DNA from: an uncultured Candidatus Competibacteraceae bacterium
GTDB taxonomy: Bacteria; Pseudomonadota; Gammaproteobacteria; Competibacterales; Competibacteraceae
Direction: 5' to 3'
Length of the DNA: 6,435 nucleotides
NCBI GenBank assembly: GCA_937960715.1
Contig: CALGOO010000048.1
Span: forward strand, 1 to 6,435
Shown: one piece after another, positions 1 to 4,647 of the stretch
How the letters are laid out: each line of letters opens with the position of its first letter
Numbering within the stretch: the stretch's first letter is position 1
Notes under the pieces: generated by a model
Told to the model about the DNA's origin: nothing
Database searches by the model: none
The model's input: the letters and a program-made list of their open reading frames with translations, nothing else
Position numbers and translations under genes: made by a program

Positions 1-58
1 GCGCGTTGAACTGCCGAGCATCGCCCACGATCCAGAGCAGTTCGCTGTGATCCTTGCC

Positions 59-334
59 TTTCTGAGCTGCCTATCCGGTAGTGAACTGGGCTGACGATCA
101 ACCAGCCCACCACTCTTCTCTGAACTTTTCTGAGCTGCCTATCCGGCAGTGAACGCTAATCGCTTTCTGGACTGCGGCAACTATCTTTTCTGAGCTGCCT
201 ATCCGGCAGTGAACGAACTGGTCGAGAATGCGTCGGGTTTCGGTGATTTCTGAGCTGCCTATCCGGCAGTGAACAAAATCGCGTCGGGCTGTCCATCCGG
301 TCCCTTTTTCTGAGCTGCCTATCCGGCAGTGAAC
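59..334 (-). CRISPR. Type I-F CRISPR array, five repeats and four spacers
   Basis: Five 28-base repeats start at 59, 127, 187, 247 and 307. On the minus strand (the crRNA sense) each begins GTTCACTGCC and ends GGCAGCTCAGAAA, with a CTGCC/GGCAG stem around a GGATA loop. This is the type I-F repeat that Cas6f cuts just after the stem, leaving an 8-base CTCAGAAA handle. Four copies are identical; the leftmost (59-86) has one change at 79. Spacers at 155-186, 215-246 and 275-306 are exactly 32 bases, the I-F standard, while 87-126 is 40 bases. The leader is on the right, so the degenerate left copy is the old, trailer end. I see no further repeat in 1-58, which holds no recognisable gene. No intact cas gene is present in the window, so the array is orphaned here. 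The origin of the spacers cannot be judged from sequence alone. Confidence 0.97.
119..126 (-). repeat. Partial repeat duplication inside the 40-base terminal spacer
   Basis: The eight bases TCTGAACT at 119-126 sit directly before the full repeat at 127. They match bases 3-10 of that repeat (TCTGAGCT) at seven of eight positions. Removing them restores a normal 32-base spacer (87-118). The extra length of this unit is therefore best explained by a short slippage or duplication of the repeat edge at the trailer end. This is inference from one copy. Confidence 0.5.
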
Positions 335-386
335 TACGATCTATTCCTACCAATAGCCTAATTGTTAAGGAAGAACTGCACAATCG

Positions 387-450
387 CGCCCAAAGACCTA
401 AATTAGGGCGACCATCCTAACCGATTGATTTATATAACTACCTTTGGGCG
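387..450. repeat. Inverted repeat flanking the IHF site
   Basis: CGCCCAAAG at 387-395 is matched by its exact reverse complement CTTTGGGCG at 442-450. The 46 bases between the arms contain the IHF site. A smaller palindrome, CCTAA-A-TTAGG, lies at 397-407. The symmetry suggests paired protein contacts or upstream anchoring for the integrase complex when IHF bends the DNA, but no such role is shown here. Confidence 0.55.
418..430 (-). promoter_or_regulatory. IHF binding site in the leader
   Basis: On the minus strand the bases read AATCAATCGGTTA, an exact fit to the IHF consensus WATCAANNNNTTR. IHF bending of the leader is known to be needed for spacer integration in type I-F and I-E systems, so the position, 83 bases before the first repeat, makes biological sense. 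Occupancy is inferred. Confidence 0.65.
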
Positions 451-466
451 TCGAAAAATAGGGGAA

Positions 467-508
467 GAACCACGGAATCGTTGCCGTAGAGTTCAGGCCG
501 TAAGCACT
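467..508 (-). pseudogene. cas6f: cas6f (csy4) remnant, last 14 codons only
   Basis: Read on the minus strand, these bases encode SAYGLNSTATIPWF. This is the characteristic C-terminal end of Cas6f/Csy4, the I-F crRNA endoribonuclease; the Pseudomonas aeruginosa protein ends in a similar YGLSKGGFVPWF. The family is about 185-200 residues, so over 90 percent is gone, including the catalytic and RNA-binding parts. The tail is fused in frame to the remnant of cas1 (KDA, then SAYGL). The normal stop after the final Phe is missing, and the frame would run on through the leader to a TAG at 398-400. In intact I-F loci cas6f lies just before the array, which is exactly where this scrap sits. Identification rests on a short motif plus position. 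Confidence 0.75.
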
Positions 509-1295
509 AGCATCCTTGATCAGGTCCGCCACGTCGAACACCAGGCCGTCCTAGCGGGTCTTGCCATGCAAGACGGCGAGTCCATGCGGCAGGCTGAGTA
601 CCTAGGTGGCCATGGTCCAGAAAGCGGTTGGCCGGGTCGGCGCCAGCGCCATGCTTGGCGCGGGTGAAATCGCCGTAATCCACCGCGTGAACCGCCAACT
701 TGAACAGCTTTTTGGTCAGGCGCGCTTCTTCCGCAAGCAATGCGGTGTTGTCCGGAGCACCATCCAGCAGATGCCGCGAGCCCTCCAAAGCAGCCAGCAG
801 AGATTCTCGCGGTACTTGAAAGCCACTGTCGGCCAAGGGCCGGTTGTCGCACCAGTGCTGGCTGATCCGGTCCAGGCGGGCGCGTTGGAACGCCTTGGCG
901 GCTTCCAGGCGCAAACCGTCATCGAACCAGAATCGCACCCAATGTTGCAGGTATTCCGTCGGGCGGTATTCGCTCTGCGGGGCGAACCAGGCGACTTCGA
1001 CATCGATCTCGTTGACGCTATAAAGCGGGGTACCGCCGCCGCCGCAGAAGCCAACCAGCACGCCCGCCTTGGCTAACTCCCGCATCGCCGCTTGGGTGAT
1101 GGAGGTGCCGGTGCCGAGCAGCAGGGACGTGGTGTTAGCGATGGGGATGTTCCAGTACAGGGAATTTTTTCCCTGATCGGTCACGTATTCCACCCGCCCG
1201 CCGTTGACCAGTACCCGACAATGTTCAAGGTAATAGAGATTGGCCCGCTTGGAGTGCAGGATGGTTTTCAGGTCAGAAGGAGAAAAATTGTCCAT
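509..1295 (-). pseudogene. cas1: Type I-F Cas1, frameshifted and truncated
   Basis: Cas1 is the metal-dependent integrase that inserts new spacers. Residues 1-229 (bases 1295-609) are clearly type I-F Cas1: they start MDNFSPSDLKTILHSKRANL, include the GFCGGGGTPL loop, and keep the catalytic Glu at residue 190. After NRFLDHG about 17 expected residues are replaced by 19 bases, a net loss near 32 bases that shifts the frame. The original frame resumes as PHGLAVLHGKTR (589-554), is stopped by TAG at 551-553, then continues DGLVFDVADLIKDA to 509. The metal-binding His (566-568) and two Asp (533-535, 524-526) are therefore present in DNA but not translated in frame. The last 40 or so residues of the usual 325 are missing. 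Actual translation would end at 507-509 as a 262-residue protein with a nonsense tail. The ATG at 1295 matches family N-termini; its ribosome site is weak (GAAGAG about 12 bases upstream). Confidence 0.95.
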
Positions 1296-1786
1296 GGGAG
1301 ATCGGCTCTTCGTGATCGACTCGGCAATTCAGCAGACGTCGGGTCATGGCCGTGGTTGTACGGCCGCCCGGCCTGTCGCCAGTGCGCCACCCGCGCCCAG
1401 AGATCGTCAAGCAGCTTGCTCTCTTTCGCCCGGTGCTGGATGTTCCGGTCCAGCGCCCCCCGCTTCTGAACGCTCTTGGGGCGCCATTGTGCTGGCCGGG
1501 GCCGCCGCGACTTTTTTATGGCGGAGAATAAAGGCAAATCTCATACCGTTGTTGGACGTAGGCCTGTCCGGCGCGAGCGGACATCGGCTTTTTCGGCCTT
1601 TCGAGGACCGAGCGATGACCCGGTAAGACTCCACGGCATGGATGGAATTGGAAACTCAACGGAATGCAATTGATTTCAAGATGCTGTTTTTTAACAGATT
1701 TATTGAGCTCCATCAATGCCGGGGCACGATTTCCGGGGCGGTGGCGGAGTCTCCGTTCGTGGGGACTGCATCGGCGCTGGCGAATG
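1296..1786. other. Intergenic stretch without a recognisable gene
   Basis: About 490 bases upstream of cas1. Open frames exist on both strands because the DNA is GC-rich, but none has a family motif I recognise, a credible ribosome site or a sensible start. One minus-strand frame (1268-1537) overlaps the start of cas1 and opens only with TTG. The stretch 1640-1720 is AT-rich and includes a short CTGTT-TTTT-AACAG palindrome at 1684-1697. A small hairpin (1565-1583, TGTCCG/CGGACA) precedes a T run at 1589-1593. The region probably carries the old cas promoter on the minus strand and part of the control region for the gene at 1948, but I cannot place either firmly. Confidence 0.5.
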
Positions 1787-1809
1787 GCGCGGCGCGGTTG
1801 GCGCCGCGC
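1787..1809. repeat. GC-only hairpin, first of a tandem pair
   Basis: GCGCGGCGC (1787-1795) and GCGCCGCGC (1801-1809) form a perfect 9-base stem around a GGTTG loop. No T run follows, so it is not a standard intrinsic terminator. It shares its GCGCGGCG core with the next hairpin, 41 bases downstream. Confidence 0.6.
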
Positions 1810-1827
1810 GGGGACGGTGATTGAAAG

Positions 1828-1856
1828 GCGCGGCGTTTCAAAATGAAACGCCGCGC
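1828..1856. repeat. Perfect 13-base inverted repeat with 3-base loop
   Basis: GCGCGGCGTTTCA (1828-1840), loop AAA, then TGAAACGCCGCGC (1844-1856). It is the strongest hairpin in the window and lies about 90 bases before the crotonase start. It could be a dimeric repressor operator, a roadblock or a structure at the 5' end of a transcript. It lacks a T tract on the plus strand. No family of regulator is recognised from the half-site. Confidence 0.7.
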
Positions 1857-1865
1857 GGGCGAATG

Positions 1866-1882
1866 GGTTGCAAATTGCAACC
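1866..1882. promoter_or_regulatory. Palindromic candidate operator, GGTTGCAA-A-TTGCAACC
   Basis: A perfect 8-base inverted repeat with a one-base centre lies upstream of the crotonase gene. The half-site TTGCAACC occurs again in direct orientation at 1925-1932, just before the ribosome site. Two-fold symmetry plus a repeated half-site near a promoter is typical of a dimeric transcription factor. The regulator is unknown. Confidence 0.5.
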
Positions 1883-1910
1883 GACCTGGCGCGGGGTTTC
1901 GGGAATTTTG

Positions 1911-1916
1911 TATGAT
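1911..1916 (+). promoter_or_regulatory. Possible -10 element for the crotonase-opgD unit
   Basis: TATGAT, one base from the sigma-70 consensus, directly preceded by TG, sits 31 bases before the ATG at 1948. No good -35 lies 16-18 bases upstream (GGCGCG), so the promoter may depend on an activator binding the palindrome at 1866-1882. Tentative. Confidence 0.35.
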
Positions 1917-1947
1917 CGAATCCTTTGCAACCCAAGGGAAATACGCG

Positions 1948-2736
1948 ATGAAGCCACCGGATTTGACCGATGCCTTGCTCCAGCTCGACCAGCGCGTCGC
2001 CACCCTGACCCTGAATCGCCACGACGTGCGCAACGCGCTGACCGGAACGCGCCTGATCGACGACATCGTGGCGGTCGCCGAGTGGGTGAACGGTTGCGAC
2101 GAAGCATCGGTGCTGATCCTGACCGCCGCCGGTTCCGCCTTCTGCGCCGGCGGCAACGTCAAGGACATGGCCGAACGGCGGGGTGACTTCGCCGGTGACG
2201 CGGCCGAGATCGCCGCCCGCTATCGGCGCGGCATTCAGCGCATCCCGCTGGCGTTGCAACAGGTCGAGATTCCCATCATCGCGGCCGTGAACGGACCGGC
2301 CATCGGCGCCGGCTTCGACCTGGCGAACATGGCGGACATCCGCCTGGCGTCCAGCACGGCGAAATTCGGCGAAACCTTCCTCAATCTGGGTCTCATTCCG
2401 GGCGATGGCGGCGCCTGGTTCCTGCAACGGCTGATCGGCTATCAGTCCGCTTTTGAGTTGACCCTGAGCGGTCGCGTCATCGATGCCGACGAGGCCAGAG
2501 CGCGCGGAATCGTGCTGGAGGTCGTGGAACCGGAGCGACTGCTGGCGCGCGCCCAGGAGCTGGCGGCCCGTTTCGCCAGTCAGCCGCGCAAGGCGCTGCG
2601 CCTGACCAAGCGGCTGATGAAGATGGCTCAGCGCATGGAGCTGAAGGATTTCCTGGATGTGTCCGCCAGCTTCCAGGGCCTGTGTCACCAGGAACCCGAA
2701 CACCTTGAAGCCGTTCGGCGGCTGTCGAAGGGGTGA
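1948..2736 (+). CDS. Crotonase (enoyl-CoA hydratase/isomerase) family protein
   Basis: A 262-residue crotonase-fold protein of full family length, expected to act on a CoA thioester in the cytoplasm. The first oxyanion-hole segment is at residues 63-70 (SAFCAGGN). The second, NGPAIGAGFDLA, is at 115-126. LIPGDGG follows at 149-155, and the C-terminal helices contain the usual acyl-carrier region (RKALRLTKRLM, 214-224). The two catalytic Glu of classical hydratases (rat Glu144 and Glu164) are replaced here by Asp124 and Phe144. Asp153 and Glu142 lie nearby, so simple enoyl-CoA hydration is not assured; isomerase, hydrolase or another crotonase reaction is possible. ATG at 1948 is chosen because AAGGGAA lies 7 bases upstream. 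An in-frame ATG at 1843 would run through the palindromes. The stop is 5 bases before opgD, so the two are probably co-transcribed. Palindromes upstream suggest a dedicated regulator. Confidence 0.93.
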   Translation: MKPPDLTDALLQLDQRVATLTLNRHDVRNALTGTRLIDDIVAVAEWVNGCDEASVLILTAAGSAFCAGGNVKDMAERRGDFAGDAAEIAARYRRGIQRIPLALQQVEIPIIAAVNGPAIGAGFDLANMADIRLASSTAKFGETFLNLGLIPGDGGAWFLQRLIGYQSAFELTLSGRVIDADEARARGIVLEVVEPERLLARAQELAARFASQPRKALRLTKRLMKMAQRMELKDFLDVSASFQGLCHQEPEHLEAVRRLSKG

Positions 2737-2741
2737 ATCTC

Positions 2742-4319
2742 ATGAAGCGCGAAATGACGCGACGTTCGTTTCTCACCAGCGCACTATCCCTGCCGTGGCT
2801 ATCGCTCCTTGGGCGAGGCGTCCGGGCCGATGCGCCGCCGGCGGGCCTGGAATTCGGTCCGGCGCGGCCGTTCAGCTTCGACGGCTTGCGCCAACAGGCC
2901 CAGCAACTGGCCGCTCAGCCTTATCAAACTCCCGTCATCCGCCACGCCGACCTGCTGGATCGCATCGACTACGACGCTCATCTGGAGATTCGATCCCGGC
3001 CGGAAGCCGCGCTCTGGCGCGAGGGCGATGGACCGTATCCGGTGCGCTTCTTCCATCTGGGGCGGCTGTTTCCCCTGCCGGTGAAGATCCACGCCGTGCG
3101 CGCGGGCACGGCGCGCGAAGTGCGTTATTCCTCCCGCCTGTTCACCTTCGGCAAGGCGGAGTTCGCGGCGGCCCTGCCGGACGACATCGGCTTTGCCGGC
3201 TTCCGGGTCCTGCATTCCAAAACCGAGGAGCGGGACTGGCTGGCGTTCCTGGGCGCTTCGTATTTCCGTAGCTCCGGAGAACTGGATCAGTACGGCATCT
3301 CGGCGCGGGGCATCGCCGTCGACACCGCCCTGCCCACGGCCGAGGAATTTCCCCGCTTTACCCAATTCTGGCTGGAGCCGGCGCCCGATCCCCGGGCGGT
3401 GATGGTTTACGCCTTGCTGGAGGGTCCCAGCCTGACCGGCGCCTATCGGTTTTGGGCGAACCACCGGGAGCGGGTGGTCATGGAGGTCGAAGCCGTCCTG
3501 TTCTTTCGGACCGCGATTCGCCGGCTGGGCGTGGCACCGCTGACCAGCATGTTCTGGTTTTCCGAGACCAACCACCAGCCCAGTTGGGACTGGCGGCCCG
3601 AAGTTCACGACAGCGACGGCCTCGCCCTGTGGACCGGAGTCGGCGAACGGATTTGGCGGCCGCTCAACAATCCGCCCTTCGTCCAGACCAACGACTTCTT
3701 CGATCGTAATCCCAGGGGATTCGGCCTGTCCCAGCGGGATCGACGTTTCGAAAGCTATGAGGACGACCTGGTGTTTTACGAGCGGCGGCCGACCTTGTGG
3801 GTGGAGCCGCTGGAACCCTGGGGCGAGGGATCGGTCCAGTTGGTCGAAATTCCGACCGACTACGAAGCCAACGACAACATCGTCGCCTACTGGACGCCGG
3901 CGGAGCCCGCGCTGGCCGGCGCCACCCGAACCTTCCGCTACCGGTTGCATTGGGTGGCCGACGAACCGTATTGGCCCGATCGCAGTCGAGTGATCGCCAC
4001 CCGCATGAGCTGGAACACCCTGCCCAAAACGCTCCCGCGACCGGCGCAGAGGGCTTGGCTGGCCATCGATTTCGCCGGCGGCCCGCTGGAGCAACTCGAC
4101 AGGCAATCGCCTGTCGAGCTGGTGGTCAGCGCCACGCGCGGCAGCCTGCGCAACCCCAACGCTTTTCAGGTGGCGAACACCCGCCGCTGGCGAGGGAATT
4201 TCGAAATCGAACTGGAAGGCGGCGAACCGGTCAACCTGCGCGCCTATTTGCGCCTGGGCGATCGGGCGCTCTCGGAAACGTGGCTGTATCAGTTCGTTCC
4301 TCGTCTCTCGTTGAGCTGA
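2742..4319 (+). CDS. opgD: Periplasmic glucan biosynthesis protein D (OpgD/MdoD)
   Basis: A 525-residue OpgD/OpgG-family protein, close to E. coli OpgD (551). The family shapes osmoregulated periplasmic glucans, and E. coli OpgD is a beta-1,2-glucanase (GH186). The N-terminus has a twin-arginine signal (TRRSFLTSALSLPWL, residues 6-20) with likely cleavage after Ala31 (ADA), as expected for the Tat-exported OpgD rather than OpgG. Family signatures include FFHLGRLFPLPVKIHAV, ASYFRSSGELDQYGISARG, SMFWFSETNHQPSWDWRPE, VHDSDGL (288-294) and EIPTDYEANDN (369-379). By length, the catalytic Asp388 of E. coli falls near the last motif, though I could not align it exactly. The ATG at 2742 is favoured: AAGGGG lies 8 bases upstream, inside the end of the crotonase gene. 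GTG 2733 and ATG 2754 are alternatives. No opgG or opgH is adjacent, as is usual for opgD. A 10-base inverted repeat lies inside the gene at 4095-4118. Confidence 0.95.
   Translation: MKREMTRRSFLTSALSLPWLSLLGRGVRADAPPAGLEFGPARPFSFDGLRQQAQQLAAQPYQTPVIRHADLLDRIDYDAHLEIRSRPEAALWREGDGPYPVRFFHLGRLFPLPVKIHAVRAGTAREVRYSSRLFTFGKAEFAAALPDDIGFAGFRVLHSKTEERDWLAFLGASYFRSSGELDQYGISARGIAVDTALPTAEEFPRFTQFWLEPAPDPRAVMVYALLEGPSLTGAYRFWANHRERVVMEVEAVLFFRTAIRRLGVAPLTSMFWFSETNHQPSWDWRPEVHDSDGLALWTGVGERIWRPLNNPPFVQTNDFFDRNPRGFGLSQRDRRFESYEDDLVFYERRPTLWVEPLEPWGEGSVQLVEIPTDYEANDNIVAYWTPAEPALAGATRTFRYRLHWVADEPYWPDRSRVIATRMSWNTLPKTLPRPAQRAWLAIDFAGGPLEQLDRQSPVELVVSATRGSLRNPNAFQVANTRRWRGNFEIELEGGEPVNLRAYLRLGDRALSETWLYQFVPRLSLS
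4095..4118. repeat. Intragenic 10-base inverted repeat in opgD
   Basis: CTCGACAGGC (4095-4104), loop AATC, GCCTGTCGAG (4109-4118), perfectly paired within the coding sequence about 200 bases before the stop. No T run follows, so it is not a normal terminator. It could affect mRNA decay or be chance in GC-rich DNA. Confidence 0.55.
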
Positions 4320-4404
4320 ATGCGCATCCTGCCTCGCCCGCCTCTTCGCCGCCCGGGTTTACCGTGCGAGACCAGGAGGGCGGCGCGGTCGTTTGAGGTC
4401 AGTG

Positions 4405-4424
4405 CGACGGGCGGCGTCGGTTTT
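4405..4424 (+). terminator. Weak candidate terminator after opgD
   Basis: CGACG (4405-4409) pairs with CGTCG (4415-4419) around a 5-base loop, and TTTT follows at 4421-4424. The position, 86 bases after the opgD stop and before the next promoter candidate, is right. The stem is only 5 pairs and the T run is short. The rest of 4320-4498 holds no gene I can support. Confidence 0.3.
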
Positions 4425-4456
4425 CGTGCTCTATCCGCCTGGACAGCGACTTGAGT

Positions 4457-4462
4457 TATAGT
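4457..4462 (+). promoter_or_regulatory. Possible -10 element for the lipoprotein-xpaC-telA unit
   Basis: TATAGT, one base from TATAAT, lies in the only AT-rich patch of the gap (4450-4470), 36 bases before the ATG at 4499. The -35 position (TCCGCC) is poor. It is offered as the likeliest promoter for the three genes downstream. Confidence 0.35.
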
Positions 4463-4498
4463 TAATCGTATCCATCGTTACCGAGCGAATCCGCCGCC

Positions 4499-4630
4499 AT
4501 GCCCGATTTTTTGCGCAAATTCATTGGCCTGTTGCTGATCTTCGCCGCCGTCGGCGTCGCCTCCTGTCAGGCGCTGGTAGCGTCCTGTTCCTCCACCGCC
4601 CCTTCCGCAGCGCTAGCGCCGCGTTACTGA
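4499..4630 (+). CDS. Small putative lipoprotein, 43 residues
   Basis: The ATG at 4499 opens a 43-codon frame ending TGA at 4628-4630. It has a basic start (MPDFLRKF), a hydrophobic stretch (residues 9-21) and a lipobox-like VASC at 20-23. A second VASC follows at 27-30, then a short Ser/Ala/Pro tail ending APRY. If processed at Cys23, the mature lipopeptide would be only 21 residues, similar in kind to entericidin-like or other tiny envelope lipoproteins, though I recognise no family. The next gene starts 17 bases later on the same strand, suggesting one transcript. The ribosome site is weak (GAG about 11 bases upstream), the main reason for doubt. A non-coding 5' leader for xpaC is the alternative. 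Confidence 0.5.
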   Translation: MPDFLRKFIGLLLIFAAVGVASCQALVASCSSTAPSAALAPRY

Positions 4631-4647
4631 TTGCGGAGCCCCTCGTC

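Larger units (their letters stand above)
335..466 (-). promoter_or_regulatory. CRISPR leader
   Basis: This AT-rich stretch lies between the first (rightmost) repeat and the end of the cas6f remnant, where an I-F leader is expected. It should contain the array promoter and the signals that direct new spacers to the first repeat. On the minus strand it holds an exact IHF-consensus site (418-430), an overlapping TATAAA (429-434) that could be a -10 element without a good -35 partner, and a 9-base inverted repeat around the IHF site. No start codon with a convincing coding sequence lies in it. The leader-side repeats are perfect, which supports this end as the insertion end. The exact boundaries and the promoter are inferred. 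Confidence 0.75.

Noticed and set aside
215..306. Two neighbouring spacers both contain GCGTCGGG
   Set aside because: Only 8 bases in GC-rich DNA; the surrounding bases differ, so it is most likely chance and not a shared target.
156..383. Minus-strand 75-codon open frame with a repeated SLPDRQLRK peptide
   Set aside because: The peptide repeat is just the CRISPR repeats translated; spacing follows the array, and no gene signals exist.
1268..1537. Minus-strand 89-codon frame upstream of cas1
   Set aside because: TTG start without a ribosome site, overlaps the cas1 start in another frame, no recognised domain.
1565..1593. Hairpin TGTCCG/CGGACA followed by TTTTT as a terminator
   Set aside because: The stem is short, the T run is separated from it by five bases, and no plus-strand gene ends nearby.
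1684..1697. CTGTT-TTTT-AACAG as a LexA box
   Set aside because: The LexA box needs CTGT-N8-ACAG over 16 bases; this palindrome is 14 bases with N6.
1843..1947. In-frame ATG at 1843 as the crotonase start
   Set aside because: It would add 35 residues without homology, cross the palindromes and the possible -10, and lack a ribosome site; 1948 has AAGGGAA.
1516..2703. Long minus-strand frame of 395 codons antisense to the crotonase gene
   Set aside because: Lies opposite a gene with clear family motifs; a GC-rich shadow with no recognisable domain.
2799..4106. Minus-strand 435-codon frame antisense to opgD
   Set aside because: Antisense to a strongly conserved OpgD; rich in Gly, Arg and Pro as expected of a shadow frame.
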